From positions 49,892 through 113,891 of the forward strand of contig JAJEEK010000094.1 of assembly GCA_022821065.1 (NCBI GenBank): a stretch of DNA of 64,000 nucleotides. The letters run 5' to 3'. Position 1 is the first letter of the stretch. Each line of letters starts with the position of its first letter. Below, one piece after another: positions 63,016 through 64,000 of this stretch. The position numbers and the translations under genes are program-made. The stretch is from Candidatus Poribacteria bacterium (lineage in GTDB: Bacteria > Poribacteria > WGA-4E > WGA-3G). The notes below the pieces were generated by a model. It was not told the origin of the DNA. It did no database searches and saw only the letters and a list, made by a program, of their open reading frames with translations.

Positions 63016-63866
63016 GTTTGATCCTTTTCCTGATTGTCATTGATGCGCCGCTCCAGTCGGGAGATGAGTCCTATAACGAGTTCCCCCAATAATCCGATAG
63101 AAAAGAATTGGATACCCAGAATTATCATCAAAACAGACAACATAAGGAGTGGACGGAAACCGACACCCCCTTCCATGCTCCATAAAACAGCAAGGTAAAG
63201 CCCTATCAGTACACCGATAAAAGCGACGATAACACCAATTGTCCCGAAAACGTGCAGTGGACGTTTCAAATATTTCGTCAAAAATAGCACAGTGAATAGG
63301 TCGAAGAACCCCTTCGGTATCCGTTTGAAACCATATTTAGAAACACCGAACCGCCGGGGGTGGTGCCGGACTTTTACTTCGCCGACTTTATAGCCTTCCT
63401 GATGTGCTAATATCGGGATATACCGATGTAGGTCGCCGTAGAGATACAGTTCTTTAACGACTTCAGCGCGGTAAGCCTTGAATCCACAATTCATGTCGTG
63501 AAGTTCCACACCGGTGAAAAACGCGGTGACACGATTGAAAACGAAAGAGAACATTCGTTTCTCCAGTGGGTCTTTGCGTGGGTATTTCCATCCTGAGATG
63601 ATATCATAGTTTTCGTTATTAAGGGCTTCTACCAGCTTCGGTATTTCGCTGGGATCGTCTTGGAGGTCCGCATCCATAGTGATGACGATGTCTCCTATTG
63701 CTGCAGCAAATCCCGCCATGAGTGCTTCTGCTTTACCCCGATTGCGTCTGAAATGGATAACACGAATTGGAGGGTATTGCGACGAGTTTTCTAACAGTGT
63801 GTCCAAAACTTCTGCTGTTCTGTCCGTGCTGCCATCATTAATAAAAATGACTTCGGCATAACAATA
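63012..63866 (-). CDS. Family 2 glycosyltransferase, DPM1/GtrB-like, 5' end broken
   Basis: A GT2 enzyme: the region encoding AEVIFINDGSTDRTAEV (63857 downward) is the conserved nucleotide-sugar loop, followed by MDADLQDDP, MNCGFKAYR, and two C-terminal membrane helices. The expected N-terminal 30-40 residues (VVPVYNEEEN-type) are missing: no ATG, GTG or TTG lies in frame upstream of 63857, and the first start, TTG at 63806, cuts into the conserved motif. A gene-end from another frame occupies 63878-64000. A frameshift, small deletion or sequence error is likely. Probably makes polyprenyl-phosphate sugar. Confidence 0.85.
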   Translation of the reverse strand, partial: YCYAEVIFINDGSTDRTAEVLDTLLENSSQYPPIRVIHFRRNRGKAEALMAGFAAAIGDIVITMDADLQDDPSEIPKLVEALNNENYDIISGWKYPRKDPLEKRMFSFVFNRVTAFFTGVELHDMNCGFKAYRAEVVKELYLYGDLHRYIPILAHQEGYKVGEVKVRHHPRRFGVSKYGFKRIPKGFFDLFTVLFLTKYLKRPLHVFGTIGVIVAFIGVLIGLYLAVLWSMEGGVGFRPLLMLSVLMIILGIQFFSIGLLGELVIGLISRLERRINDNQEKDQT

Positions 63867-63877
63867 CCTTCGCCAGT

Positions 63878-64000
63878 TTATCCGGGTCTGATTTGATTTG
63901 AAGTGTAATGAATAGCACCGAGGGACCCGAGATGTTCAGCGATGTTGTCAATAACAATCGTCTCAGGTTTTTGCGGAAGTATTTTTAATGTTTCTTGTAA
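63878..64000 (-). CDS. C-terminal end of an unrecognised gene
   Basis: 41 open codons ending in TAA, reading ...PETIVIDNIAEHLGSLGAIHYTSNQIRPG. The gene enters from beyond the window. No family is assigned; it may also be the displaced N-terminal part of the GT2 region in another frame, though it does not resemble a GT2 N-terminus. Confidence 0.35.
   Translation of the reverse strand, partial: LQETLKILPQKPETIVIDNIAEHLGSLGAIHYTSNQIRPG

Overview
This window is about 64 kb of bacterial chromosome with moderate GC (inferred). It is densely coded and has no transposase, phage gene or CRISPR array. The gene mix points to a Candidatus Poribacteria-like or related PVC/sponge-symbiont lineage: phytanoyl-CoA dioxygenases, enolase-superfamily enzymes, LamG/CBM-like secreted proteins, a Tm-1-like UPF0261 protein, ECF sigma factors with long C-terminal extensions, a WD40-dockerin protein and a DUF5916 protein. 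That assignment is inference from gene content; no rRNA or taxonomic marker is present beyond conserved FtsY, SecDF, MiaA, MnmA and an EF-G-like protein.

Layout. 0-12 kb: ftsY (partial), a P460-like haem lipoprotein behind a promoter with an overlapping dyad operator, a cytochrome-porin fusion, and an alpha-2-macroglobulin/PBP1C pair behind a sigma-54-type promoter. 12-25 kb: DUF423, an EF-G paralogue with a strong terminator, aldehyde dehydrogenase, LamG and mandelate-racemase-like genes, a pseudopilin, a CBM-like secreted protein, an epimerase, a UPF0261-PhyH pair, a PhyH protein with a Nudix-like tail, and a GNAT. 25-31 kb: a tight DUF488-DUF488-RecQ operon (dual-OB N-terminus, three HRDC domains) facing an AAA ATPase fused to a PD-(D/E)XK nuclease; this is the best candidate for an uncharacterised nucleic-acid system. 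31-38 kb: mnmA-miaA, an ECF sigma factor, an enolase-superfamily enzyme and two HEAT-repeat lipoproteins. 39-50 kb: an M14 peptidase, a 14-blade WD40-dockerin protein, a sigma factor with a TPR-like tail translationally coupled to an ABC permease, and a DUF5916 protein flanked by direct repeats. 50-64 kb: a Uma2-type nuclease, a small membrane protein, a sigma-54 activator, secDF, tRNA-Arg(CCT), apt, two zinc alcohol dehydrogenases, rpe, and an envelope-glycan cluster (FkbM methyltransferase, flippase-like protein, GT2).

A second theme is small repeats. Heptanucleotide tandem repeats and a hairpin module occur between genes and also inside pbpC and the macroglobulin gene, where the clearest tandem runs are three units (21 nt) long and preserve the frame. 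Several MITE-like inverted-repeat elements without coding capacity are also present. Many genes have recognisable sigma-70 promoters with exactly 17-bp spacers, and TTG/GTG starts preceded by good Shine-Dalgarno sequences are common.
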